From NCBI GenBank assembly GCA_900754795.1, contig CAAEEA010000007.1, forward strand, positions 1 through 12,088: a stretch of 12,088 nucleotides of DNA. Direction: 5' to 3'. The notes under the pieces are model-generated. The model had not been told where the DNA came from and made no database searches. It saw only the letters and a list, made by a program, of their open reading frames with translations. Shown here piece by piece: positions 6,194 through 12,009 of the stretch. Each line of letters begins with the position of its first letter. Positions within the stretch are counted from its first letter, which is position 1. The stretch comes from Clostridia bacterium (GTDB taxonomy: Bacteria; Bacillota; Clostridia; Peptostreptococcales; Anaerovoracaceae). Position numbers and translations under genes: made by a program.

Positions 6194-7123
6194 TCATATG
6201 CCGCCGTAAAAAATATTTTTTACGGTCCATATGCTCACTCCGCCGAGTCCCATCTGTTCCGCCATATCAATCCTGGCCTCCCAGCTGCGCTCATTTTCAA
6301 ACCATACCGTATGGTCTTTGCCGGCGTTATCGGTGTAGTTATAAAAGGGCGCCATGGCTGTTTCGTCCCACTGCACGGGGACGCCGTAATACTCCGCTCT
6401 GGCTGCAGCTTCGTAATTGCCCAGGCTCCGGGCTCTGCTTTCTCCTTTAATAAACGGCAGCGTCCAGTCATATCCGTAGTTGTTCAGCCCCATGAGGATT
6501 TTTTGAGGAGATATCTGAGTAACGGCGTATTCCAATACCTGCCGTACATTGCTGATTGGCGATACCGGAAGCGGCTCGCCGTATGTATAGCCCCACTCAT
6601 ACGTCATCAGTACGCAGTAATCGGCGGCAGCACCAAGGAGCCTGTAATCATGTCCTTCGTACAGATCGCCCTTTTGCTCTGAACTGATCTTGGGCGCGAG
6701 CGCCACCGAAGTAAGAGCGCCGTCCCGCGAAAGCGCGCCGCGGGTCTCCTCTACCAGCCGGGCGTAAGCCTGCGCGTACTCTCCGGGCAGATATTCTATG
6801 TCATAGTTGATCCCGCCCATATTTTTAACGCTTATGTTCGTCCGGATTTCTTCAAGAAGTCTTGCGCAGGCTCCTTTATCATTTAACACCGATATAAAGG
6901 TCTCCGGGTCGAACTGACCGCTCTCATCAACGGGAGCGAGGGTCATTACAGGTCTCACCCCGGCGTTATTGGCGGCTCTTACCATTTCCTCGTCCTGAAG
7001 GCCGGTAAGGCTTCCGTCTTTTTTGAGCCCGTAGCTGAAAACCGAAAGCCATGTGAGTCTTTGGAGCCACCATTTAAGAACCTCCTGTTTCACCGTGGTA
7101 TATGTATATCCGTTAACGATCAT
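6194..7123 (-). CDS. Glycoside hydrolase family 18 domain protein (YaaH/SleL-like, no LysM)
   Basis: A 309-residue single GH18 barrel. It opens directly with the first strand (VNGYTYTT, then LTWLSVFSYGLKKDGSL), as in the catalytic part of spore-cortex enzymes YaaH/SleL. The active-site strand reads GGINYDIE (103-110), keeping the D-x-E pair D108/E110; the first aspartate of the textbook DGxxxDxE is glycine, a position that also varies in the YaaH branch. MTYEWGY (173-179), LMGLNNYGYDW (210-220) and a terminal GGVSIWTV strand complete the fold. There is no signal peptide, LysM or membrane span, so it may act in the cytoplasm, mother cell or spore coat. ATG at 7123 is preferred over an upstream GTG because GGAGG lies eight bases before it. 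The substrate, probably peptidoglycan or another GlcNAc polymer, is inferred. Confidence 0.87.
   Translation of the reverse strand: MIVNGYTYTTVKQEVLKWWLQRLTWLSVFSYGLKKDGSLTGLQDEEMVRAANNAGVRPVMTLAPVDESGQFDPETFISVLNDKGACARLLEEIRTNISVKNMGGINYDIEYLPGEYAQAYARLVEETRGALSRDGALTSVALAPKISSEQKGDLYEGHDYRLLGAAADYCVLMTYEWGYTYGEPLPVSPISNVRQVLEYAVTQISPQKILMGLNNYGYDWTLPFIKGESRARSLGNYEAAARAEYYGVPVQWDETAMAPFYNYTDNAGKDHTVWFENERSWEARIDMAEQMGLGGVSIWTVKNIFYGGI
6204..6225. repeat. Perfect 22-bp palindrome overlapping the end of the GH18 gene
   Basis: Arms CCGTAAAAAAT and ATTTTTTACGG meet without a spacer and lie across the codons for the last residues of the GH18 protein (VKNIFYG region). It could be a DNA-binding site or an AT-rich 3' hairpin that protects or ends the message; no clear separate terminator follows this gene. 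Confidence 0.6.
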
Positions 7124-7162
7124 TTGAATCACCTCCCTGGTATTATTAAATGTCTTCTTTAT

Positions 7163-7190
7163 ATGCTATGCGGGCAGACGGTAAAAATGA
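7163..7190 (-). promoter_or_regulatory. Tentative sporulation-type (sigma-E/K-like) promoter of the GH18 gene
   Basis: On the minus strand TCATTTT (7184-7190), 13 bp, then CATAGCAT (7163-7170). It resembles the sigma-E pattern with a spacer one base short, and CATAGCATA also fits the sigma-K -10 form. No good sigma-A promoter is visible here. It is a low-confidence pattern match. Confidence 0.25.
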
Positions 7191-7213
7191 GCATGAAGCG
7201 ATTTGCTTCAATA

Positions 7214-7244
7214 TAATAAAAAACAGGAGGATGTCTCCTCCTGT
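7214..7244 (-). terminator. Terminator of the tadA-to-transglycosylase operon
   Basis: Minus strand: nine-base arms ACAGGAGGA and TCCTCCTGT around a GACA loop, followed by TTTTTTATTATT. It begins about ten bases after the transglycosylase stop codon. Confidence 0.9.
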
Positions 7245-7254
7245 GCCTTGCGTA

Positions 7255-7932
7255 TCAACTGATTTGTCCTTCTTCTATATATCCTTCTTCAACCATGCAT
7301 CCTATCACCTGCTGACGGCGCTGTTCCGCAAGATCGGGATTGGCGTCAAGGGAGTATACAGAAGGCGCGTTGGGTATTCCCGCCAGCATGGTGCACTCGT
7401 AATCGCTGAGCTGATCAGGAGTTTTGCCGAAATAGCCCATGCTCGCCTGATATATGCCATAGTAACCCGAACCGAAATAAATGGCGTTGGCGTAAAGTTC
7501 AAAGATTTCTTCCTTATCGCAGACGTCTTCAATATCCCGGGCGACAAATACTTCCGCGAGTTTACGGCTCAGCTTAGCGTCCTGTTCAAAATACATAATA
7601 CGGGCGAGCTGCTGAGTTATGGTGCTTCCTCCTTCTCTCAGCTCTCCGGCGCGTATGTTGTTCCATACGGCTCTGCCTACAGACATTATGTCTACGCCGC
7701 CGTGATCCCAGAACCTCTTATCCTCGACTGCCACCACAGCCTCCACATAAGTTTCCGGCAGACGGCTGAAAGGAGTGTAGTTTTCGGCAGCCTTTATCTG
7801 CTCTATCTTTTCTGTGACCGGTACCGCGGCAACGGCTTCGCCGTACATCTGCCGCCCTTCGTGGTATGTAACGCCGGCAAGAAAAGCCGCTGCTATGAGT
7901 ACTAAAACAATCAGTCGTCTTATGAGTTTCAT
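7255..7932 (-). CDS. mtgA: Monofunctional peptidoglycan transglycosylase (GT51)
   Basis: A 225-residue protein that would polymerise lipid II into glycan strands at the outer face of the membrane. It has a short basic N-terminus and one membrane anchor (residues 5-22). The GT51 motifs follow in order: AVEDKRFWDHGGVD (68-81, catalytic E70), REGGSTITQQLAR (99-111), RKLAEVFVAR (123-132, second glutamate E127) and KEEIFELYANAIYFGSGYYG (140-159). The chain ends soon after the GT fold, with no penicillin-binding transpeptidase domain, so it is monofunctional rather than a truncated class A PBP. Its ATG overlaps the regulator's stop (ATGA) and its own ribosome binding site is weak, so translation is probably coupled. 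A strong terminator follows. Confidence 0.9.
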   Translation of the reverse strand: MKLIRRLIVLVLIAAAFLAGVTYHEGRQMYGEAVAAVPVTEKIEQIKAAENYTPFSRLPETYVEAVVAVEDKRFWDHGGVDIMSVGRAVWNNIRAGELREGGSTITQQLARIMYFEQDAKLSRKLAEVFVARDIEDVCDKEEIFELYANAIYFGSGYYGIYQASMGYFGKTPDQLSDYECTMLAGIPNAPSVYSLDANPDLAEQRRQQVIGCMVEEGYIEEGQIS

Positions 7933-8606
7933 TTTTCGCTGCGAGACATTTTCTCGCCTTTTTCTGTAACAAACTTCTTGAGATTATCTATGTGCTCTTC
8001 GGCGATTATTCTCGCTTTCCTGGAGTCGCCGCTGAGAATGGCTTCTTCAATCTCCTCATGTTCCATAGGCATTTTCTCATACCTTGAAAAATCATCGTAG
8101 TACAGATATCTGAATCTGAGCGCGAGTTCCTGCACCTGTGAGAGAAGCTGGTTCAGCGTCTTGTTTCCGCTGAAGTCGCCGATGAGTTTGTGGAAAACTT
8201 CGTCACACCTGATTATCTCTTCCGTATCGCCGCTCTTTACAGCTTCCATATAAGCTGTATTGGCTTTGATGAAAGCTTTTTTCTCATCTTCGGTCACTTT
8301 GCGGGCGGCCATGGCGGCGGCCATACCTTCAAGATCCTGACGTACTTCGAGAACATCGAGCATGTCCTTGATCGAAATGTCTGACGCGTACGCTCCCCTT
8401 CTCGGTTCTATGGCAACCAGACCTTCTTTTTCCAGCTTTCTTATAGCCTCTCTGACAGGCGTGCGGCTGACGCCCATTTTTTCCGCCAGCTCCACTTCCA
8501 TCATGCGTGTTCCCGGGGTTATCTCGCCCATGAGTATCTGTCTCTTTAATTCTTCGTAAACTATCTCTCTCAAAGGTCTGTGATTGTGCAAATCCAAATT
8601 CAACAT
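7929..8606 (-). CDS. GntR family regulator with FCD domain
   Basis: A 225-residue transcription factor. Residues 10-75 form the GntR winged helix (LREIVYEELKRQIL, then GTRMMEVELAEKMGVSRTPVREAIRKLEKEGL, then the wing). Residues 80-212 form the all-helical FCD ligand domain. Its metal-site residues appear present: D135 and H139 in CDEVFHKLIG, H183 in EHEEI and H205 in EEHIDN. FCD regulators sense small organic acids or related metabolites; the effector here is unknown. ATG at 8606 is chosen because GGAGG lies seven bases before it; the open frame continues upstream into ispE. It lies 23 nt after ispE and overlaps the transglycosylase start, an unusual place for this family, which is normally next to catabolic genes. 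Confidence 0.92.
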   Translation of the reverse strand: MLNLDLHNHRPLREIVYEELKRQILMGEITPGTRMMEVELAEKMGVSRTPVREAIRKLEKEGLVAIEPRRGAYASDISIKDMLDVLEVRQDLEGMAAAMAARKVTEDEKKAFIKANTAYMEAVKSGDTEEIIRCDEVFHKLIGDFSGNKTLNQLLSQVQELALRFRYLYYDDFSRYEKMPMEHEEIEEAILSGDSRKARIIAEEHIDNLKKFVTEKGEKMSRSEK

Positions 8607-8629
8607 CTTTTTTCCTCCGTTTTCTGATG

Positions 8630-9514
8630 CTATATCATCTTCGCCCAGTATGCCGTATGTCCGGCTCTTCTCATCTGATCGCACGCCTTACGCGCGCCGG
8701 TCAGATCCCCGAAAAGAGCGAAGATCGTAGGTCCGCTTCCGGTCATCATGACTTTTTCGGCCGCGGTCTCCCGCGCTATCTTTTCCTTAAGTTCCTCCGC
8801 TTCACTGTATCGGCCCAGCGTGTATTCTTCAAGCACATTCGCCATGCTCTCGTAGAGTATGTCCTGCCGGCCTTTTTTCAGCGCTGTAACGATTTTTTGG
8901 GTATCCGGTCTTTTGGTAATGTCACAGTTGTCTATCCCTTTGTATACCTCTTTTGTAGAAACCCCAAAAGGTGGCTTTACCAAAAGAACGGCTTTTTTCA
9001 ATCTGTTTCTCAAAGGATAAAGTTCGGTTCCCGTCCCCCTGCACAGGGCGCATCCGTATCCCGTATTCTGTATCAGAACGCAGAAAGGCACGTCCGCTCC
9101 CAGTTCCGCGGATAAGGCGCAGAGCTTTCTGGTTGAAAGGCCAAGATCCCATATTCTGTTCAGAGCGATCATCACCGCGGCTCCGTTGCCGCTGCCTCCG
9201 GCAAGACCTGCGGCTACGGGAATATGTTTTTCAATAAAAATCTCCACGCCGCCCTTTGGTACTTTCGCCCCGAATTCTCTTACCATAAGAGCAGCCGCCT
9301 TGTAGGCGATGTTTCTCTCATCAACCGGCAGATAAGGTTTGCTGCATCCGAGGTTTATGCCTTCGGCCTCTTCGGACCACCGGACCCTTACTTCATCGAC
9401 GAGGGACACTCTCTGCATTACGGTTTCCAGTTCGTGATATCCGTCTTCCCGTATGCCTGTGACATCCAGAGAAAGATTGATCTTGGCATAGGATTTTATG
9501 GTCGTTTCCCGCAT
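8630..9514 (-). CDS. ispE: 4-diphosphocytidyl-2-C-methyl-D-erythritol kinase
   Basis: A 294-residue GHMP kinase that phosphorylates the 2-hydroxyl of CDP-methylerythritol in the non-mevalonate isoprenoid pathway. Evidence is the N-terminal SYAKINLSLDV (catalytic-site K11), the DGYHELETVMQ segment, the ATP loop PVAAGLAGGSGNGAAV (99-114), GADVPFC with D141 (139-145) and the GSGPTIFALF loop (259-268). The ATP loop reads GGSGNG where most family members have GGSSN/DA. ATG at 9514 is preferred: AAGGAG lies six bases before it and the family N-terminus starts there, although the frame is open for 19 more codons upstream. A terminator-like hairpin ends just before its ribosome binding site. The gene heads an ispE-GntR-transglycosylase group within the tadA operon. 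Confidence 0.95.
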   Translation of the reverse strand: MRETTIKSYAKINLSLDVTGIREDGYHELETVMQRVSLVDEVRVRWSEEAEGINLGCSKPYLPVDERNIAYKAAALMVREFGAKVPKGGVEIFIEKHIPVAAGLAGGSGNGAAVMIALNRIWDLGLSTRKLCALSAELGADVPFCVLIQNTGYGCALCRGTGTELYPLRNRLKKAVLLVKPPFGVSTKEVYKGIDNCDITKRPDTQKIVTALKKGRQDILYESMANVLEEYTLGRYSEAEELKEKIARETAAEKVMMTGSGPTIFALFGDLTGARKACDQMRRAGHTAYWAKMI

Positions 9515-9528
9515 CTTTGGCTCCTTAG

Positions 9529-9559
9529 AAAAATGAGAGGCGCCTGATACGCCTCTCAT
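9529..9559 (-). terminator. Hairpin terminator between the Big_5 protein gene and ispE
   Basis: Minus strand: ten-base arms ATGAGAGGCG and CGCCTCTCAT around a seven-base loop, then TTTTT. It lies between the upstream stop (9571) and the ispE ribosome binding site (9521-9526), so it may lower ispE expression relative to tadA, or act as an attenuator. Confidence 0.75.
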
Positions 9560-9570
9560 CATCTTAAACA

Positions 9571-10410
9571 CTATTTTTTCTTACGTTTCGCTTTTGAGGC
9601 GGATTTATTTTTAGCTGCCTTTGCTCTGGCCTGCTCTTTCTCTTTTTTACGTTTGGCCGCATATACACTGCCTGCCGCGAGAGCCGAGCGTTTTACGGCA
9701 ACTCTGTATTTATTTTCTTCGTCCTCATCGTCGTATTCTTCTTCGTCGTCCTCTGCCTCTTTAGCCGCTTTTTCCGCCTGTCTGGCTTTTCTCTTCTGGT
9801 CTTTTTCGACGATCTCTTCTACGGACTTTCCTGTTCTCTTTGCTTCTTTATACGGATTTACCCTGTCGTCCTGTTTGCCCGTCTTATCAGCGGCCGCCTT
9901 TTTCGCGGCTCTGGTGCTGATTACCATCATACCGCCGAACATCACTACCATCATCAGCACACTGATCAGTGTGTTGGTCTGCTGGTTCAGGGTTGTAAAT
10001 GTTATCTCTGTATCCTCGCCGAGGGTGTTTCCCTTGTCGTCCACCACATCTCCTGAAATCCACAGCGTATAATCCGTTTTGCCGGTGACATCTGTCTTGT
10101 CCTCTCCGGTGTTGTCAAGAAGAACAAGGACAACTCCGACTTCCTTGTCGTTATAAAGAATTCTTGTAGGAAGCTCTTTGCCGTCAGGTCCAAGGAGCTG
10201 GAAACAGTCTTTGTTGGCTTCCCCGACAATGTCTTCAGAAAGGTCTTCGCTGAACTGTATCTTGACTCCGAGGTTTTCTATGGACGCTCCTTTGGAACCG
10301 TCTTTAGGATAAGTCTCTTCTATGGTAAGTCCCTCCGCCGCGAAGCAGGTTGACGCCGCCATGGTTATCAAAAGTGCCACGGTTGCTATTATAGCGCCTG
10401 TTCTTTTCAT
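9571..10410 (-). CDS. Membrane-anchored Big_5 (Ig-like) domain protein with acidic/basic tail
   Basis: A 279-residue protein with an N-terminal signal peptide (1-25, KR then a hydrophobic core ending TCFAA). An Ig-like domain of Big_5 type follows (about 30-141): YPKDGSKGASIENLGVKIQF, ILYNDKEVGVV, YTLWISGDVVDDKGN and the EDTEITFTT ending typical of these folds. Next is one membrane span (about 146-165) and a cytoplasmic tail with an acidic patch (219-232) and a lysine/arginine/alanine-rich end (239-279). The predicted topology is Ig domain outside, charged tail inside. ATG at 10410 is supported by GGAGG ten bases upstream and overlaps the tadA stop (ATGA). A role at the cell surface is likely; the specific function is unknown. 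Confidence 0.8.
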   Translation of the reverse strand: MKRTGAIIATVALLITMAASTCFAAEGLTIEETYPKDGSKGASIENLGVKIQFSEDLSEDIVGEANKDCFQLLGPDGKELPTRILYNDKEVGVVLVLLDNTGEDKTDVTGKTDYTLWISGDVVDDKGNTLGEDTEITFTTLNQQTNTLISVLMMVVMFGGMMVISTRAAKKAAADKTGKQDDRVNPYKEAKRTGKSVEEIVEKDQKRKARQAEKAAKEAEDDEEEYDDEDEENKYRVAVKRSALAAGSVYAAKRKKEKEQARAKAAKNKSASKAKRKKK

Positions 10411-10886
10411 TCTTGTGTTTCCTCCGGTTTCTGTTCTCTTGTTTTTTTCCTCAGATTTCTGAAAAAGTCGCTGAGGATCCGGCTGCATTCTTCTTCTAAA
10501 ATGCCGGTCTGTATATTGACCCTGTGATTGAGTTTTTTCTCCTGTACGATGTTGAAGACAGAGCCGCAGGCTCCCGCCTTGGGATCCATCGTCCCGATAC
10601 ACAGATTTTCGATCCTTGCCCACACTATCGCTCCGGCGCACATGGCGCATGGTTCGGCTGTCACGTACATATCACAGCCCGTAAGCCTCCATCCTCCGAG
10701 AGATGCGGCGGCTTCTCTTATTGCCACCATCTCGGCATGACATGTCGGATCGTTGCAGGTTCTGGTCAGATTATGGCCACGGCCGATTATGACGCCGTCT
10801 CTGACGACTACGGCGCCTATGGGTACTTCTCCCAGCGCCGCCGCTTTTCGCGCTTCAGCGAGCGCTTCTGACATAAACTTTTCCAT
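10407..10886 (-). CDS. tadA: tRNA-specific adenosine deaminase
   Basis: A 159-residue zinc deaminase that converts the wobble adenosine of tRNA-Arg(ACG) to inosine. The signature is complete: HAE (H50, E52) and PCAMC (C80, C83), with NDPTCHAEMVAI and GAIVWARI around them, and VPIGAVVV near the N-terminus as in TadA. Length is normal. The start is uncertain. ATG at 10886 gives MEKFMSEAL, a usual clostridial N-terminus, but the predicted transcription start lies only about four bases upstream. ATG at 10874 would give a leader of about 16 nt with a weak GGA site. It is the first gene of the operon and overlaps the Big_5 gene. Confidence 0.94.
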   Translation of the reverse strand: MEKFMSEALAEARKAAALGEVPIGAVVVRDGVIIGRGHNLTRTCNDPTCHAEMVAIREAAASLGGWRLTGCDMYVTAEPCAMCAGAIVWARIENLCIGTMDPKAGACGSVFNIVQEKKLNHRVNIQTGILEEECSRILSDFFRNLRKKTREQKPEETQE

Positions 10887-10896
10887 ATACCTTGTA

Positions 10897-10925
10897 ATGA
10901 TACCACAAAACAGTGTGGAATTCAA
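10897..10925 (-). promoter_or_regulatory. Promoter of the tadA operon
   Basis: TTGAAT (10920-10925), a 17-bp spacer and TATCAT (10897-10902) on the minus strand. The spacer itself contains a small dyad, CCACA and TGTGG (10903-10907 and 10914-10918 on the plus strand), which could be an operator. Confidence 0.7.
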
Positions 10926-10934
10926 CAGGTTTTG

Positions 10935-10959
10935 TGTACAATGTACAAAACTCTGTACA
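10935..10959. repeat. Three TGTACA palindromes upstream of the tadA promoter
   Basis: The self-complementary hexamer TGTACA occurs at 10935-10940, 10942-10947 and 10954-10959, all within 25 bp and just upstream of the -35 box. The first two are parts of a larger imperfect dyad with GTTTTG and CAAAAC ends. It may be an activator site or the remains of a weak terminator for the preceding gene. Confidence 0.5.
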
Positions 10960-10974
10960 ACCCGTTTCCGGCGG

Positions 10975-11376
10975 TCACGCTTCGAATATTTTAAGTGTGG
11001 CCGCGTCTATCCCGGCGATCCAGTAGCCGTAAATAAGTTCCGCTGTTTTTTCCGGCATGGTGTCAAGACTGTCATACATTTCTTCTCCGCCCCTGAGCGG
11101 CTGCCAGAGCGTAAACCCTGTCTTTCCTCCGGCGGGCTGTTCTTCGGCGAGGAATCTGCCGGGTATTCCTATGTAATTTTTTTCACCTGCTGTCCCTACG
11201 ATAAAGTGTCCGTGTTTTTTCGCCATCCCATAGCCTTCGGCACAAAATGCTTTCAGTATCTCGATATCTGTCTCTCTGCGCCACCGGCTGCCGGTTTCGT
11301 CCAGTGAAAAGATCCCGTCCGGTTCTTCTTTTTTCAGCAGACGGCTCAGGATATATAAAAGATATTCTCTGTTCAT
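10975..11376 (-). CDS. Hypothetical protein of 133 residues
   Basis: I do not recognise a named family. The protein has a leucine/lysine-rich amphipathic N-terminus (EYLLYILSRLLKKEE), an acidic middle and a distinctive, probably conserved core: HGHFIVG, NYIGIPGRFLAEEQPAGG and GFTLWQPLRGGEE (about 56-98), then a YGYWIAGID segment near the end. There is no signal peptide or membrane span, so it is probably cytosolic. The ATG at 11376 is supported by GGAGG eight bases upstream. It is transcribed in the same direction as tadA but is separated from it by tadA's own promoter, and divergently from the small protein at 11556. No clear promoter of its own was found. Confidence 0.75.
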   Translation of the reverse strand: MNREYLLYILSRLLKKEEPDGIFSLDETGSRWRRETDIEILKAFCAEGYGMAKKHGHFIVGTAGEKNYIGIPGRFLAEEQPAGGKTGFTLWQPLRGGEEMYDSLDTMPEKTAELIYGYWIAGIDAATLKIFEA

Positions 11377-11488
11377 GGCTGCAACCTCCCGCCAGATATT
11401 ATGCGCGCCGAAAGCCGTTTATGATGGTGATTTGGATTCAGTCTTTCATTTTTTATCTATTTATAGTGTATTTTTTCAAAAAAAGGGT

Positions 11489-11516
11489 TTTAAACCACAA
11501 TATATGCGTGTATAAT
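11489..11516 (+). promoter_or_regulatory. Promoter of the NrdD-tail-like small protein
   Basis: A perfect TATAAT (11511-11516) with a weak TTTAAA -35 (11489-11494) at 16 bp. The region is strongly AT-rich. Predicted transcription starts about 30 nt before the ATG at 11556. Confidence 0.55.
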
Positions 11517-11555
11517 AAATATGCTTTCAATTAAACAACAGACAGGAGGGTTATT

Positions 11556-11834
11556 ATGAGCGTACAGGTTACAGGTAATGTGTCAGCCGCCGAACAGCAG
11601 GCGTATGTTGACTATCTGGAGAAAAAGTATCACAGAAAGCTCAAATCCCTGGAAATAAACGCAGATGATGAGTTCGCTGATCTGCACTATGAGTTTGAGC
11701 ACGTTCCTTTTGAAAGGATCCGCCGTATCACCGGTTATCTGGTGGGAACAATGGATCAGTGGAACAGCGCCAAAACCGCTGAGGAAAGAGACCGTGTAAA
11801 ACACGATATATCCACGGGATTTGAACAGCTCTGA
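11556..11834 (+). CDS. Small protein resembling the C-terminal tail of anaerobic ribonucleotide reductase (NrdD)
   Basis: A 92-residue cytosolic protein. The N-terminal half is charged and helical (AAEQQAYVDYLEKKYHRKLKSLEI). The second half, RIRRITGYLVGTMDQWNSAKTAEERDRVKH (split: RIRRITGYLVG, TMDQWNSAKTAE, ERDRVKH), resembles the GYL..WN.AK..E..DR segment near the end of oxygen-independent ribonucleoside-triphosphate reductases. It has no cysteines and no glycyl-radical motif, so it cannot itself be a reductase; a partner or regulator role is a guess. The ATG is supported by GGAGGG five bases upstream. It is monocistronic, with its own promoter and a strong terminator. The real-gene call is firm; the family link is moderate and from memory. 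Confidence 0.75.
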   Translation: MSVQVTGNVSAAEQQAYVDYLEKKYHRKLKSLEINADDEFADLHYEFEHVPFERIRRITGYLVGTMDQWNSAKTAEERDRVKHDISTGFEQL

Positions 11835-11859
11835 TCCGGCCGTCGCCGGAGATCCAAGG

Positions 11860-11890
11860 CGCCCCTGACTTTGCATGTCAGGGGCGTTTT
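11860..11890 (+). terminator. Terminator of the small NrdD-tail-like gene
   Basis: Ten-base arms CGCCCCTGAC and GTCAGGGGCG around TTTGCAT, followed by TTTT. A smaller GC hairpin (TCCGGC, CGTC, GCCGGA at 11835-11850) directly follows the stop codon. Confidence 0.88.
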
Positions 11891-11940
11891 GATGTTCCGG
11901 ATCATTTGTCTTAAAATTAACCGAATTTTTCCCCCGGCTC

Positions 11941-11969
11941 TTGAAAAAAAATTGCTCAGAGAATATAAT
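11941..11969 (+). promoter_or_regulatory. Promoter of the alanine-racemase-type gene
   Basis: TTGAAA (11941-11946), exactly 17 bp, then TATAAT (11964-11969), close to the sigma-A consensus. The predicted leader is about 34 nt and carries AAGGAG at 11994-11999. Confidence 0.85.
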
Positions 11970-12009
11970 GTAAACGATGTAAAAAAAAATGAGAAGGAGA
12001 TGCTTTTCT

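Noticed and set aside
10411..10650. 80-residue upstream extension of the Big_5 protein frame
   Set aside because: It lies wholly inside tadA in another frame, is arginine-rich nonsense, and would bury a clear signal peptide.
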